From NCBI GenBank assembly GCA_022797145.1, contig JAAWKA010000016.1, positions 1-35,162 on the forward strand: a stretch of 35,162 bases of DNA. The letters are read 5' to 3'. The stretch's first letter is position 1. Every line of letters begins with the position of its first letter. Shown piece by piece: positions 1 to 7,645 of the stretch. A model generated the notes under the pieces. That model ran no database searches. It was not told the origin of the DNA and was given only the letters and a program-made list of their open reading frames with translations. The stretch is from Clostridia bacterium (GTDB taxonomy: Bacteria > Bacillota > Clostridia > TANB77 > CAG-508). A program made the translations under genes and the position numbers.

Positions 1-104
1 CGCATCTTCGCGATTTCCATGAAGTGATTGGTACCAATCGCCCAGAAGAAAGACAGACGGGGAGCGAACGCATCGATATCGATACCTGCCGCTGTTCCGT
101 TCTT
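1..104 (-). pseudogene. Methylmalonyl-CoA mutase fragment in a foreign GC-rich stretch
   Basis: On the minus strand, with codons ending at 84, 81 ... 3, the sequence reads [16 protein letters not shown] followed by [15 protein letters not shown]. This is the conserved stretch of the catalytic chain of adenosylcobalamin-dependent methylmalonyl-CoA mutase, where relatives read [11 protein letters not shown] and FMEIAKMRAAR. The frame hits a TAG stop at 105-107 on the higher-coordinate side, so the fragment begins no further right than 104, and it runs off the window on the left. About 53 of the first 100 bases are G or C, against 22-30% in most of the window. The simplest reading is DNA from another organism joined here during assembly; a real insertion is possible but less likely. 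Confidence 0.8.
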
Positions 105-903
105 CTATCCCTTCTTCTGTACATGTTGGTGCTTTTAATTGTTTCCCTTGTCCTTCTAAAGTTAGTATTCTGTGAACTGTACTATCAATTCCTGTAAACT
201 CTTCTATTGAATCTAAACATACTGTACATACTTTTGTTATTCTTCCTTCTTGTACACATGTTGCTGTTCTTGAAGGAATACTAATATAATTATGTTCTGA
301 TTTAACTGCAACTGTTTTTGCAACCCCACATCTTGTACATTCATGAGCCTCTATTCTTTCATTTGGACAAATTGCTGGTACAATTGTGCTTACATATTGA
401 AGATCATGATTTTCAGCATCTATGTATTCTTCTGTTTTTGTTTTTTCACATATTATACATTTTGAAGTTTTTATTCCTTCTTCTGTACATGTTGCTTCTT
501 TTGTTACTTCTTCTTTTCCATAAACATGTGAAGTACTATGTGCAACTCTTTTTTCATTAAGTCCATATTTAAGGAAATGATTATATGCAGCCACATAATT
601 GTTTCCAAATGCTGCTTTTAAATCCCAGCTATTTTCTAAATAATATTTTACATCAAATGCTTCTGAGGCTACTCTTCCTTCTTTAATTCCATAATCAAGA
701 AAATGTCTTTTTAAAGCAATTTTATCATTTCCGAATGCTGCTTTTAAATCCCAATATCTGTTTGAATAATAATTGCTATCAAATGTAATATCATTTGTAA
801 TGTCATTTACAGCATATAAGGTGGCTGTTTGAAAAGATACTAAACTTATCATTACAAATAATGTTACTAATAAAATAATTCTTCTAACTTTTTTTGAATC
901 CAT
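105..903 (-). CDS. Secreted repeat protein, 3' end cut by the junction
   Basis: ATG at 903 follows an AGGAGG at 915-920. About 266 residues are visible before the foreign sequence. Residues 7-31 form a signal peptide (basic start, hydrophobic core, possible cleavage near TLYA). Two imperfect ~38-residue repeats at about 41-79 and 82-120 share the core DLKAAFGN followed by HFL.YG. From about residue 137 come three complete Cys repeats of the form TCTEEGIKTSKC..C, spaced like zinc-ribbon knuckles, and a fourth repeat starts just before the junction. Repeats of both kinds occur in surface proteins of gut Clostridia; the ligand is unknown. The reading frame stays open through the foreign bases to position 1, but I do not regard that part as native. 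The full protein is probably longer. Confidence 0.75.
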
Positions 904-917
904 TTTTATTTCTACCT

Positions 918-966
918 CCTATTTCACATAACAAAATATATTTTTATAGTATATTGTAAATATAGG
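918..966 (-). promoter_or_regulatory. Possible RBS-sequestering hairpin in the 5' leader
   Basis: In the minus-strand transcript the 5' arm CCUAU(A)UUUAC (966-956) can pair with GUGAAAUAGG (927-918), ten pairs with one bulged A and one G-U. The 3' arm overlaps the start of the AGGAGG used by the secreted repeat protein. A second, unused AGGAGG lies just upstream at 970-977 with no start codon at a usable distance. The pairing is seen; the regulation is inference. Confidence 0.3.
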
Positions 967-1144
967 TATCCTCCTTTCTTCTAAAATTTACTAAATATTT
1001 TGTTATAAAACAATTATAACAAAATGATGTAAATTTGTATACACTTTTTTTACATAAAATTTTATAACTTTATGACAATTTTTGTTTGTATTTAATTTCT
1101 TTTCACTTAAAGAATGTTTATATATACACTGTTAGAGGGAATAG

Positions 1145-1199
1145 AAAACAACAAAAGACTTGAAATATCTTAAAATCTCAAGTCTTTTGTTGTTTTTTT
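1145..1199 (-). terminator. Terminator after the LCP gene (symmetrical)
   Basis: A perfect 19-bp stem (1145-1163 with 1178-1196) encloses a 14-nt loop. A/T tracts at both ends of the stem would let it work in either direction. It lies directly downstream of the LCP gene. The remaining 904-1144 region is AT-rich leader and upstream sequence of the repeat protein, with no other gene visible. Confidence 0.85.
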
Positions 1200-1230
1200 A
1201 TGTTAACTGAATTCGTATATTAATTATTTT

Positions 1231-2286
1231 TTATTTATATCCTGTTTTCTTTATAATTTTTTCACTAATTTCTTTTACTTTATTTGATACTTGATAATTT
1301 GTTTGCCCATATACTGTTTCATGTAATTTCTTTACATTAGATTCTAATGTAACTGGTGGGCCATACCAGACACCTCCAATAGTTGCACCTTTTGTTTCAT
1401 ATGGCCAACCAGTACTATCTACTATTTTATATGTAGCAAGCTGAGGTATTAGTCCTATAATTTCCCCTGATTTAATATTAGTATATACTTTTGGTAATAA
1501 TACATCTGCAAGTGAGTTTAATTTACCTACACTCATTTTCTTAGCCTTATTTACAACTGCCATTAGTATATCTCTCATTCTTTCTGTTCTTTTATAATCT
1601 CCTCCTGCTGTATATCTTATTCTTCCATATGCTAATGCTTGTACACCATTTAGATTTTGTTTTCCTGTTTTTGAAATATGCTCTGATCTTTTTCCTGTTA
1701 CTGATACTATTTCGTCAATATAACCATTTATATATTTTAATTCATCATTAGTTATATTCATACTTATTCCACCTACTGCATTAACTATATCTACAACAGA
1801 GTCAAAATTTAAAGTCACAAATTCTGTTATGTTCAAATCTAAATTTGTATTTAGTGTACTCATTGCTAAAGCTGGGCCTCCATATGCATATGCATGTGTT
1901 AGCTTATCTAAATTCCTTCCTGTTAGTTCTAAGTATGTATCTCTATAAACTGATGTTAGTTGTACTTCCTTTGTTTTTTCATTTATTGTTGCAAGTATAA
2001 CACAATCACTTCTTGTTCCTTTTTCTAATTCATTTGCTCTACTATCTACCCCAAATATGGCTATAGTCCTATATCCTTTTAATTTTTCTTTTACTCCTTC
2101 TGTAATTTCTATTTCTTCTTCAGCTATTTCCATATAGTTTAATTTCCCTAGCTTATCATTTACATACCACACGCCTACTCCTGTAGTTATTCCAGCAAAA
2201 ATTATTATTATTACAAAAATAATTAATAATACTTTCCCAAATTTTTTTAATCCTGTTTTTTTGTTTTCTACTCTTTTTCCACCCAT
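1231..2286 (-). CDS. LytR-CpsA-Psr (LCP) family protein
   Basis: A 351-residue membrane-anchored protein of the LCP family, whose members transfer undecaprenyl-linked glycopolymers (teichoic acids, capsule) to peptidoglycan outside the membrane. A basic N terminus and one membrane segment (about residues 16-40) precede the LCP domain. Family hallmarks are FGVDSR (about 78-83), SVYRDTY (about 112-118) and the Arg-rich GGDYKRTERMR (about 228-238), which binds the lipid pyrophosphate. ATG at 2286 follows AGAGGA. It has its own promoter and a strong terminator, so it is probably monocistronic. Which polymer it attaches cannot be read from the sequence. Confidence 0.92.
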   Translation of the reverse strand: MGGKRVENKKTGLKKFGKVLLIIFVIIIIFAGITTGVGVWYVNDKLGKLNYMEIAEEEIEITEGVKEKLKGYRTIAIFGVDSRANELEKGTRSDCVILATINEKTKEVQLTSVYRDTYLELTGRNLDKLTHAYAYGGPALAMSTLNTNLDLNITEFVTLNFDSVVDIVNAVGGISMNITNDELKYINGYIDEIVSVTGKRSEHISKTGKQNLNGVQALAYGRIRYTAGGDYKRTERMRDILMAVVNKAKKMSVGKLNSLADVLLPKVYTNIKSGEIIGLIPQLATYKIVDSTGWPYETKGATIGGVWYGPPVTLESNVKKLHETVYGQTNYQVSNKVKEISEKIIKKTGYK

Positions 2287-2313
2287 ATTTCATCCTCTTT
2301 CGCACTTTTTTAT

Positions 2314-2343
2314 ATTATATATCTATTATCATATATCTTTCAA
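2314..2343 (-). promoter_or_regulatory. Sigma-A type promoter of the LCP gene
   Basis: TTGAAA (2343-2338), an 18-base spacer and TATAAT (2319-2314) on the minus strand, in the 74-bp gap between argS and the LCP gene. Confidence 0.55.
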
Positions 2344-2360
2344 TACTATTCACAAAAATT

Positions 2361-4076
2361 TTACATTTTAGTTGGCATCTCAATCCCTAATAGATTTGCT
2401 GCAGATTTTAACACTAAATTTGTTGCATATGTTAAATATATTCTTGCATTCTGTATATTTTTATTTTCTGTCATTATTTTGCTTTCATTATAAAAAGCAC
2501 TATATTTTTTTGAAAGTTCTATTAAAAATCTTGAAACAATGCTTGGTTCATTCTTCTGTGCTGCTGTTTCTACTATCATTTTATAAGAATACAATAATTT
2601 TATAACTTCTATTTCTTCATTATTAATTAAAACATTAAAATCCACTTCTTCTATTTTAGGTAAATCTTCTACTTTGTTCAATATACTATTAGTTCTTACA
2701 TATGTATATTGTATATATGGCCCTGTTTCTCCATTAAAATTTAGCATAGTATCCCAATCAAATATTTCATCCTTTATTCTGCTGTTTGATAAGTCATTAA
2801 AAATAATAGCACCTATTCCAACCTTTTTAGCAATTTCTTTTTGTTCTTGTATAGTTAAATTTGTATCTTTCTCCTTTATTATTTGTAATGTTTTATTTAT
2901 TGCCTCATTAAGTAGCTCTTCCAATTTTATAATGTTTCCTTCTCTTGTTGACATTTTTCCAGATTTTAATTGCACCATTCCGAAAGGCACATGCTCTAAT
3001 CTCTCTACATATCTTTCCTCTATTCCTAATAATTTAGCTACCTCAAATATTTGTTTAAAATGTAATATTTGCTCATATGAAGTTACATATAACGCTTTTT
3101 TAAAGTTATATGTTCTTATTCTATATAATATTGCTGCTAAATCACGTGTAGCATAAGTTGTAGAGTCATTAGTCTTTTTTATTATACAAGGGGGCATATT
3201 TTTTTCTTCTAAGTCTATTATTTGCGCTCCTTGTGATTCTATTAATTTCCCACTTTTCTCTAATAAATCTATAACTTCTTCCATTTTATCTGCATAAAAA
3301 GCCTCTCCATTATATGAATCAAATTCACTACCTAATAATTTATATACTTTTTCAAATTCTTTTAAACTTAAATCTTTAAATTTTTTCCATAATTTTATAC
3401 AAAATTCATCATTTTCTTCTAATTTTTTAAAATTATTTCTACATTCTTCCAAGACTTTTTCATCTTCTTTACATAGTTCATTAATTCTTATATATATTTT
3501 TGTTAGTTCATCTATCGGATTATTTTCTATATCATATTCTTTTCCCCATCTTTTATATCCTTCTATTAGCTTCCCAAATTGTGTTCCATAATCTCCTAAA
3601 TGATTAATACCTATACTATTATAACCTAAAAATTTATATATTCTATATAATGCCCCTCCTATTACTGTTGAACGTAAATGTCCTATATGAAATGGTTTTG
3701 CAATATTAGGACTAGAGTAATCTATTACAATATTTTCATTTTTACCAATATTTTGTTTTCCATAATCTATTTTCTTATTTTCTATTTCTGTCAAAACTTC
3801 TTTTACTAAAAGTTTTTTATTAATATAAAAATTTAAATATCCTCCTATTATTTGTATATCATCTATAATCTCTGCTGTTTTATTTATTTTATCATATATT
3901 TGTTTTGCTATTATATTAGGTGATTGCTTTAAAGTCTTTGCAAGTCTAAAACAAGCAAAAGCATAATCTCCATTTAGTTTATCTTTTGGTATTTCTATGT
4001 ATTGTTCTAATTCTTTTATAGGTTCATCAAGCGTCTCATTTATTAGCTTTGATATTTCATATTTAAAATTTATCAT
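2361..4076 (-). CDS. argS: Arginyl-tRNA synthetase
   Basis: Class I aminoacyl-tRNA synthetase, 571 residues, charging tRNA-Arg in the cytoplasm. The N-terminal additional domain (about 1-100) is followed by SSPNIAKPFHIGHLRST, which contains the HIGH signature, and by the KMSKS-equivalent loop GKMSTREGN, the form typical of ArgS. The C-terminal helical anticodon-binding domain ends in the characteristic LLGIEMP. ATG at 4076 follows GAGAGGAG. The leader is short, because the terminator of the preceding gene ends about 65 bp upstream, so there is no room for a T-box. Confidence 0.97.
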   Translation of the reverse strand: MINFKYEISKLINETLDEPIKELEQYIEIPKDKLNGDYAFACFRLAKTLKQSPNIIAKQIYDKINKTAEIIDDIQIIGGYLNFYINKKLLVKEVLTEIENKKIDYGKQNIGKNENIVIDYSSPNIAKPFHIGHLRSTVIGGALYRIYKFLGYNSIGINHLGDYGTQFGKLIEGYKRWGKEYDIENNPIDELTKIYIRINELCKEDEKVLEECRNNFKKLEENDEFCIKLWKKFKDLSLKEFEKVYKLLGSEFDSYNGEAFYADKMEEVIDLLEKSGKLIESQGAQIIDLEEKNMPPCIIKKTNDSTTYATRDLAAILYRIRTYNFKKALYVTSYEQILHFKQIFEVAKLLGIEERYVERLEHVPFGMVQLKSGKMSTREGNIIKLEELLNEAINKTLQIIKEKDTNLTIQEQKEIAKKVGIGAIIFNDLSNSRIKDEIFDWDTMLNFNGETGPYIQYTYVRTNSILNKVEDLPKIEEVDFNVLINNEEIEVIKLLYSYKMIVETAAQKNEPSIVSRFLIELSKKYSAFYNESKIMTENKNIQNARIYLTYATNLVLKSAANLLGIEMPTKM

Positions 4077-4140
4077 TAGTCTCTCCTCTCTTCTAACTAT
4101 AACAATTATATATTTACTTTTAGATATTTTTTATTATATC

Positions 4141-4178
4141 AAAAACACACAAAATTCAAAAGAGTTTTGTGTGTTTTT
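4141..4178 (-). terminator. Terminator after the pfk-membrane protein pair
   Basis: Perfect 14-bp stem (4141-4154 with 4165-4178), 10-nt loop. Minus-strand transcripts from the upstream gene (stop at 4191) run straight into it and leave through a short U run. Confidence 0.75.
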
Positions 4179-4190
4179 TTACTTTTTATA

Positions 4191-4868
4191 TTAGATGTAT
4201 ATTCCTAAATAATATATAACTAGTGAAATTGTATAGTAAATCGCTTCTATTATAATAAATGTTTTTATAAATTTAGAATTTTTTTCTTCTTCAAATAACG
4301 ATTTCATTGTAAAATACAATAATATTATACTAACAACATTTCCTAATTGAGATATTCTATTTGTTAAAGTAGCTGCTTGTAAACTTATTATATTAAGCAT
4401 AGATATAATTCTTGCTAAAATAGTTGGTATCTGCGCAATTGTTATTGATGTTATTATTGTTGTCATAGATTTTTTTGCTTTTTTATTCATAATAAAAATA
4501 ATTAACGATATTACCAAAATACTAATAAGTGGTGCAAAAGTCAATCTTAAAGCTCTCCATATTTGTGAAAATGCATAGTTAACTGACCAAAATTTTGTAA
4601 ATCCTATTTCTATAAGTGCTTCAACAAATATTGTAATTAACCATATTGAAATAAATATAATAGCTATTTTAAAATTTTTGTTTTCAGAGTCTGTACATAT
4701 TTCTTTTATTTTAGCAAATGGGTCTTTAAACATTGCTGATACAAATCCTGTTGCTGCTTTTGCATCATTTTTTATATCTACATTTTTTATAGTATCCTTT
4801 ACTTGATTTACCGTTTGTACTGTTTCTTGTTTCAATTCATTTAATTTTTCTTCTTTATTTTCTTCCAT
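4191..4868 (-). CDS. Multi-pass membrane protein, possibly Yip1-like
   Basis: 225 residues. The first ~60 are hydrophilic and rich in Lys, Glu and Asn. Four or five membrane segments follow, at about 66-90, 100-126, 133-160, 168-190 and 198-224. The arrangement, with a charged tail and a compact membrane domain, resembles Yip1/DUF1282-type proteins, but I see no decisive motif and the function is unknown. ATG at 4868 follows AGGGGAG. It lies 55 bp behind pfk on the same strand and ahead of a terminator, so the two genes are probably co-transcribed. The pairing with glycolysis is not informative by itself. Confidence 0.7.
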   Translation of the reverse strand: MEENKEEKLNELKQETVQTVNQVKDTIKNVDIKNDAKAATGFVSAMFKDPFAKIKEICTDSENKNFKIAIIFISIWLITIFVEALIEIGFTKFWSVNYAFSQIWRALRLTFAPLISILVISLIIFIMNKKAKKSMTTIITSITIAQIPTILARIISMLNIISLQAATLTNRISQLGNVVSIILLYFTMKSLFEEEKNSKFIKTFIIIEAIYYTISLVIYYLGIYI

Positions 4869-4923
4869 TTTTATCTCCCCTTTTATTTCATTTATATGTC
4901 ATTTCATTAAAAATATGCTTTAA

Positions 4924-6060
4924 TTAATCTCCCAAACAAATTCCTATATTTCTAGCTGTTTTTACTAAATCATGTTCCATAGTCACTTTTCTTATATTAC
5001 TTTCTTTAGTATTTCCTGATACTGCTCCTACAATCTTATTATCTCCCACTACTTCTTCTAATGAAACACTATCTAATACTCCATTTTTAAGAACAGCTAA
5101 TACTCCAAATTTCCCTTCTATAGCAAGTTCCATAGCTTTTGCACCATATTTTGTAGACAACACTCTATCAAAAGCTGTTGGAGTTCCTCCTCTTTGCATA
5201 TAACCTAATGTTGTACTTCTTGCCTCTAATCCAGTTAAATTTTCTAATTCTTTTGCTACACTGGCTCCTGCTCCTCCAAGTTTTGTATTATCTACACCTT
5301 TTCCATTATCTCTTGTTCCTTCTACGGATATTTCTCCTCCTTTTGGCATTGCTCCTTCTGCTACGACTACTACACTAAATCTCTTTCCTTGTGATATTCT
5401 ATGTTTTATTTTTTCTACTGCACTTTCTATATTATATGGTATTTCTGGTATTAAGGCAATGTCTGCTCCACCTGCAATTGCAGACTCTAAAGCTATCCAA
5501 CCTGCATACCTTCCCATAACTTCTAATACCATGATTCTATGATGTGTTTCACCTGTTGTATGAAGTCTGTCTAAAGCTTCTGTTGCTACTGATACTGCTG
5601 TATTATATCCAAAAGTGATATCTGTACATGCTACATCATTATCTATTGTTTTTGGAACCCCTATTACATTAATTCCTTTTAATGATAAATCTCTTGCTGA
5701 TTTTTGTGTTCCATCTCCTCCCAAAGTAAAGATACAATCAAAACCATTTTCTTTTATATTTTGTACACATTTATCTGATAAATCTTTATATTCCACTTTT
5801 CCATTTTCTTCTACCTTATAATGGAATACATTTGAATTTGTTGAAGATCCTATTATAGAACCTCCTTTGGGTAAAATTCCAGAAGCTGTATTTGCTGTGT
5901 CTAACTTTATATATTCGTTATTAACTAATCCTCTATATCCTTCTATAATCCCATAACATTCTACATTATTTTTTTCTGCTGTTTTTACAATAGCTCTTAT
6001 AACTGCATTAAACCCTGATACATCCCCACCATTAGCTAAAATAGCTACTTTTTTTATCAT
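4924..6060 (-). CDS. 6-phosphofructokinase, PFKA family
   Basis: 378 residues, phosphorylating fructose 6-phosphate to the 1,6-bisphosphate in glycolysis. Visible motifs are NGGDVSGFN (10-18), GGDGT (114-118), PKTIDND (136-142, with catalytic base Asp140) and MGRYAGW. In this family two positions track the phosphoryl donor (E. coli 104 and 124). Gly-Gly goes with ATP and Asp-Lys with pyrophosphate. Here Gly117 and Lys137 give the mixed Gly-Lys type, which I associate with longer group III enzymes that are usually ATP-dependent. The length (378, against ~320 for short bacterial PFKs) agrees. ATG at 6060 follows AGGAGG, and the gene has its own promoter. Confidence 0.93.
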   Translation of the reverse strand: MIKKVAILANGGDVSGFNAVIRAIVKTAEKNNVECYGIIEGYRGLVNNEYIKLDTANTASGILPKGGSIIGSSTNSNVFHYKVEENGKVEYKDLSDKCVQNIKENGFDCIFTLGGDGTQKSARDLSLKGINVIGVPKTIDNDVACTDITFGYNTAVSVATEALDRLHTTGETHHRIMVLEVMGRYAGWIALESAIAGGADIALIPEIPYNIESAVEKIKHRISQGKRFSVVVVAEGAMPKGGEISVEGTRDNGKGVDNTKLGGAGASVAKELENLTGLEARSTTLGYMQRGGTPTAFDRVLSTKYGAKAMELAIEGKFGVLAVLKNGVLDSVSLEEVVGDNKIVGAVSGNTKESNIRKVTMEHDLVKTARNIGICLGD

Positions 6061-6094
6061 TTCAATACCTCCTGTACATGTTTTTAATAGTATT

Positions 6095-6122
6095 ATTATA
6101 CCAATATTTAAAATATTTACAA
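6095..6122 (-). promoter_or_regulatory. Sigma-A type promoter of pfk
   Basis: TTGTAA (6122-6117), a 16-base spacer and TATAAT (6100-6095) on the minus strand, between the SGNH gene and pfk. Confidence 0.55.
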
Positions 6123-6152
6123 GATATTTTATTATTTTTAGAAATTTTATAT

Positions 6153-7631
6153 TTATCTCATAATTTTCAATGTTTTTAAATCAAAATTAATACTATCTAC
6201 TACTCGGTTTTGTGTTTTATCATAAACCACTATATTAATATCATTTTTTTGTTTTGAATAATCTACTTCATCTATTTCTATATGAGAATAGTCGTCTTTT
6301 AGTTTGCTTGTTTGAATTTCTATCTTCTTTCCTTCTATTATATTAGTAGTAGAAAAAGGATGATTATCTATCTTTTCATAAACTTCCTTACCATTAATAA
6401 TTGCTGTATAATATTTATCATTTTCATTAAATTCATAAGTAAGTCCTAGATATTTAAATTGTTTTGCTACATTTTCATCATTTAATATATTTTTTGTTTT
6501 ATTAGCTTCTATTATTGTAATATAATTGCTATTTTTTAATAATTCTAAATAAATAAATGAATTATTTTCTCTTTTTAAAATTGTCTTATCTCCCCAGTAA
6601 ATATCATAATCAAAATTTAATATCAACTCTTTCATTTTCTCTATTTCTTCTTTATAGTTTTCTTTTGTAATTAAATGCTTTTTCTCTTTAAAACATTGTG
6701 ACATATAATCATTTATTTTTTGATTATAGTGACTATAATCTCTATATAAATAAAGATTTGTGATTATTTCCTCTATATTTTGAAAGTAAAATAATTTTAC
6801 ATTATCATATTTTAAAAATTCTTCCATTGAATATTCTAGCTGGTCAAATATAAGATCAATTTTGTTATCTTCTATTATCTTATGCCAATATAGTATTGTA
6901 TATGGAGGATAGAAGATATAAATTTCTGTATTTGGATTGTTTTCTATAATTGGCTTTATATTTTTCTCCATATTTGATTTTGTATTTTTAAGTCCACTAT
7001 CATAAGCTATTTTAGCATTTCTTCTATTTATACTATAGTCTTTTATAGTTTCATTCTCACTAAATTGGTAACTATTATTCCAATTATATGCTTCATCAAG
7101 TGTTGTACTAGTATTACCTTCTTTTGTATTTTTTAAAACTTTATATGTTCTTTTAATTAAATCCTTATTAAACCAATATTCTATATCATTGAATATATTA
7201 TCATCATATAAGTATTCTGGAAGTTCATGATTAAGCTTATCTGGAGCAGTTGCTTGTGTAAATAAATCATATCCTAAAAATATAGTCTTTAAATTTTTAT
7301 TTCTTTCTTGTGCCATTTCTGTAATTTTTTTTATGTTTTTTGGTCTAGCTCCACTATATGAAACCTTTAATACATTTAATCCCATGTTTTCCTTAAACCA
7401 TGACATGCTAAAATTCTCAGTCATTGAGCTTCCAACCATTAGGCTATCATAATCAAAATTCTTTACCATTCCAGGATTTTGATAATCTTGTGAATTAATT
7501 TGATATGCAATATTAGCTAATGGTTTATGATATTGAAAAAGTGGATCAATATAAATCATTACACTAGCAATCATTAACAATAACATAAAAGTTATTGTTA
7601 ATGTTATAAATGTCCATTTTTTACTATCCAT
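6153..7631 (-). CDS. SGNH/AlgX-like O-acyltransferase partner protein
   Basis: 492 residues with one N-terminal membrane anchor (about 7-28) and an extracytoplasmic SGNH-like domain. The nucleophile motif is VGSSMT (Ser68/Ser69) and the catalytic pair is DYSH (Asp298, His301), a DxxH motif. Such proteins sit next to MBOAT acyltransferases (the AlgI-AlgX and DltB-DltD type) and finish acyl transfer to a cell-surface polymer. The start is ATG at 7631, five bases after GGAGG. A TTG at 7643 in the same frame would put the RBS inside the gene, so I reject it. The gene lies 14 bp behind the MBOAT gene, forming a two-gene operon. The C-terminal ~150 residues are not recognised. The substrate is unknown. 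Confidence 0.8.
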   Translation of the reverse strand: MDSKKWTFITLTITFMLLLMIASVMIYIDPLFQYHKPLANIAYQINSQDYQNPGMVKNFDYDSLMVGSSMTENFSMSWFKENMGLNVLKVSYSGARPKNIKKITEMAQERNKNLKTIFLGYDLFTQATAPDKLNHELPEYLYDDNIFNDIEYWFNKDLIKRTYKVLKNTKEGNTSTTLDEAYNWNNSYQFSENETIKDYSINRRNAKIAYDSGLKNTKSNMEKNIKPIIENNPNTEIYIFYPPYTILYWHKIIEDNKIDLIFDQLEYSMEEFLKYDNVKLFYFQNIEEIITNLYLYRDYSHYNQKINDYMSQCFKEKKHLITKENYKEEIEKMKELILNFDYDIYWGDKTILKRENNSFIYLELLKNSNYITIIEANKTKNILNDENVAKQFKYLGLTYEFNENDKYYTAIINGKEVYEKIDNHPFSTTNIIEGKKIEIQTSKLKDDYSHIEIDEVDYSKQKNDINIVVYDKTQNRVVDSINFDLKTLKIMR

Positions 7632-7645
7632 GTTTTCCTCCAATC

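Noticed and set aside
318..560. Plus-strand open frame rich in Leu and Phe
   Set aside because: It is the antisense of the Cys-repeat region of the secreted protein and has no RBS.
4077..4190. Possible T-box leader of argS
   Set aside because: The only hairpin there lies directly behind the preceding gene as its terminator, and the remaining 65-bp leader is too short for a T-box.
7632..7643. TTG start for the SGNH protein at 7643 (and the similar TTG for frr at 19532)
   Set aside because: In both cases the upstream codons overlap the Shine-Dalgarno of a well-placed ATG a few codons later.
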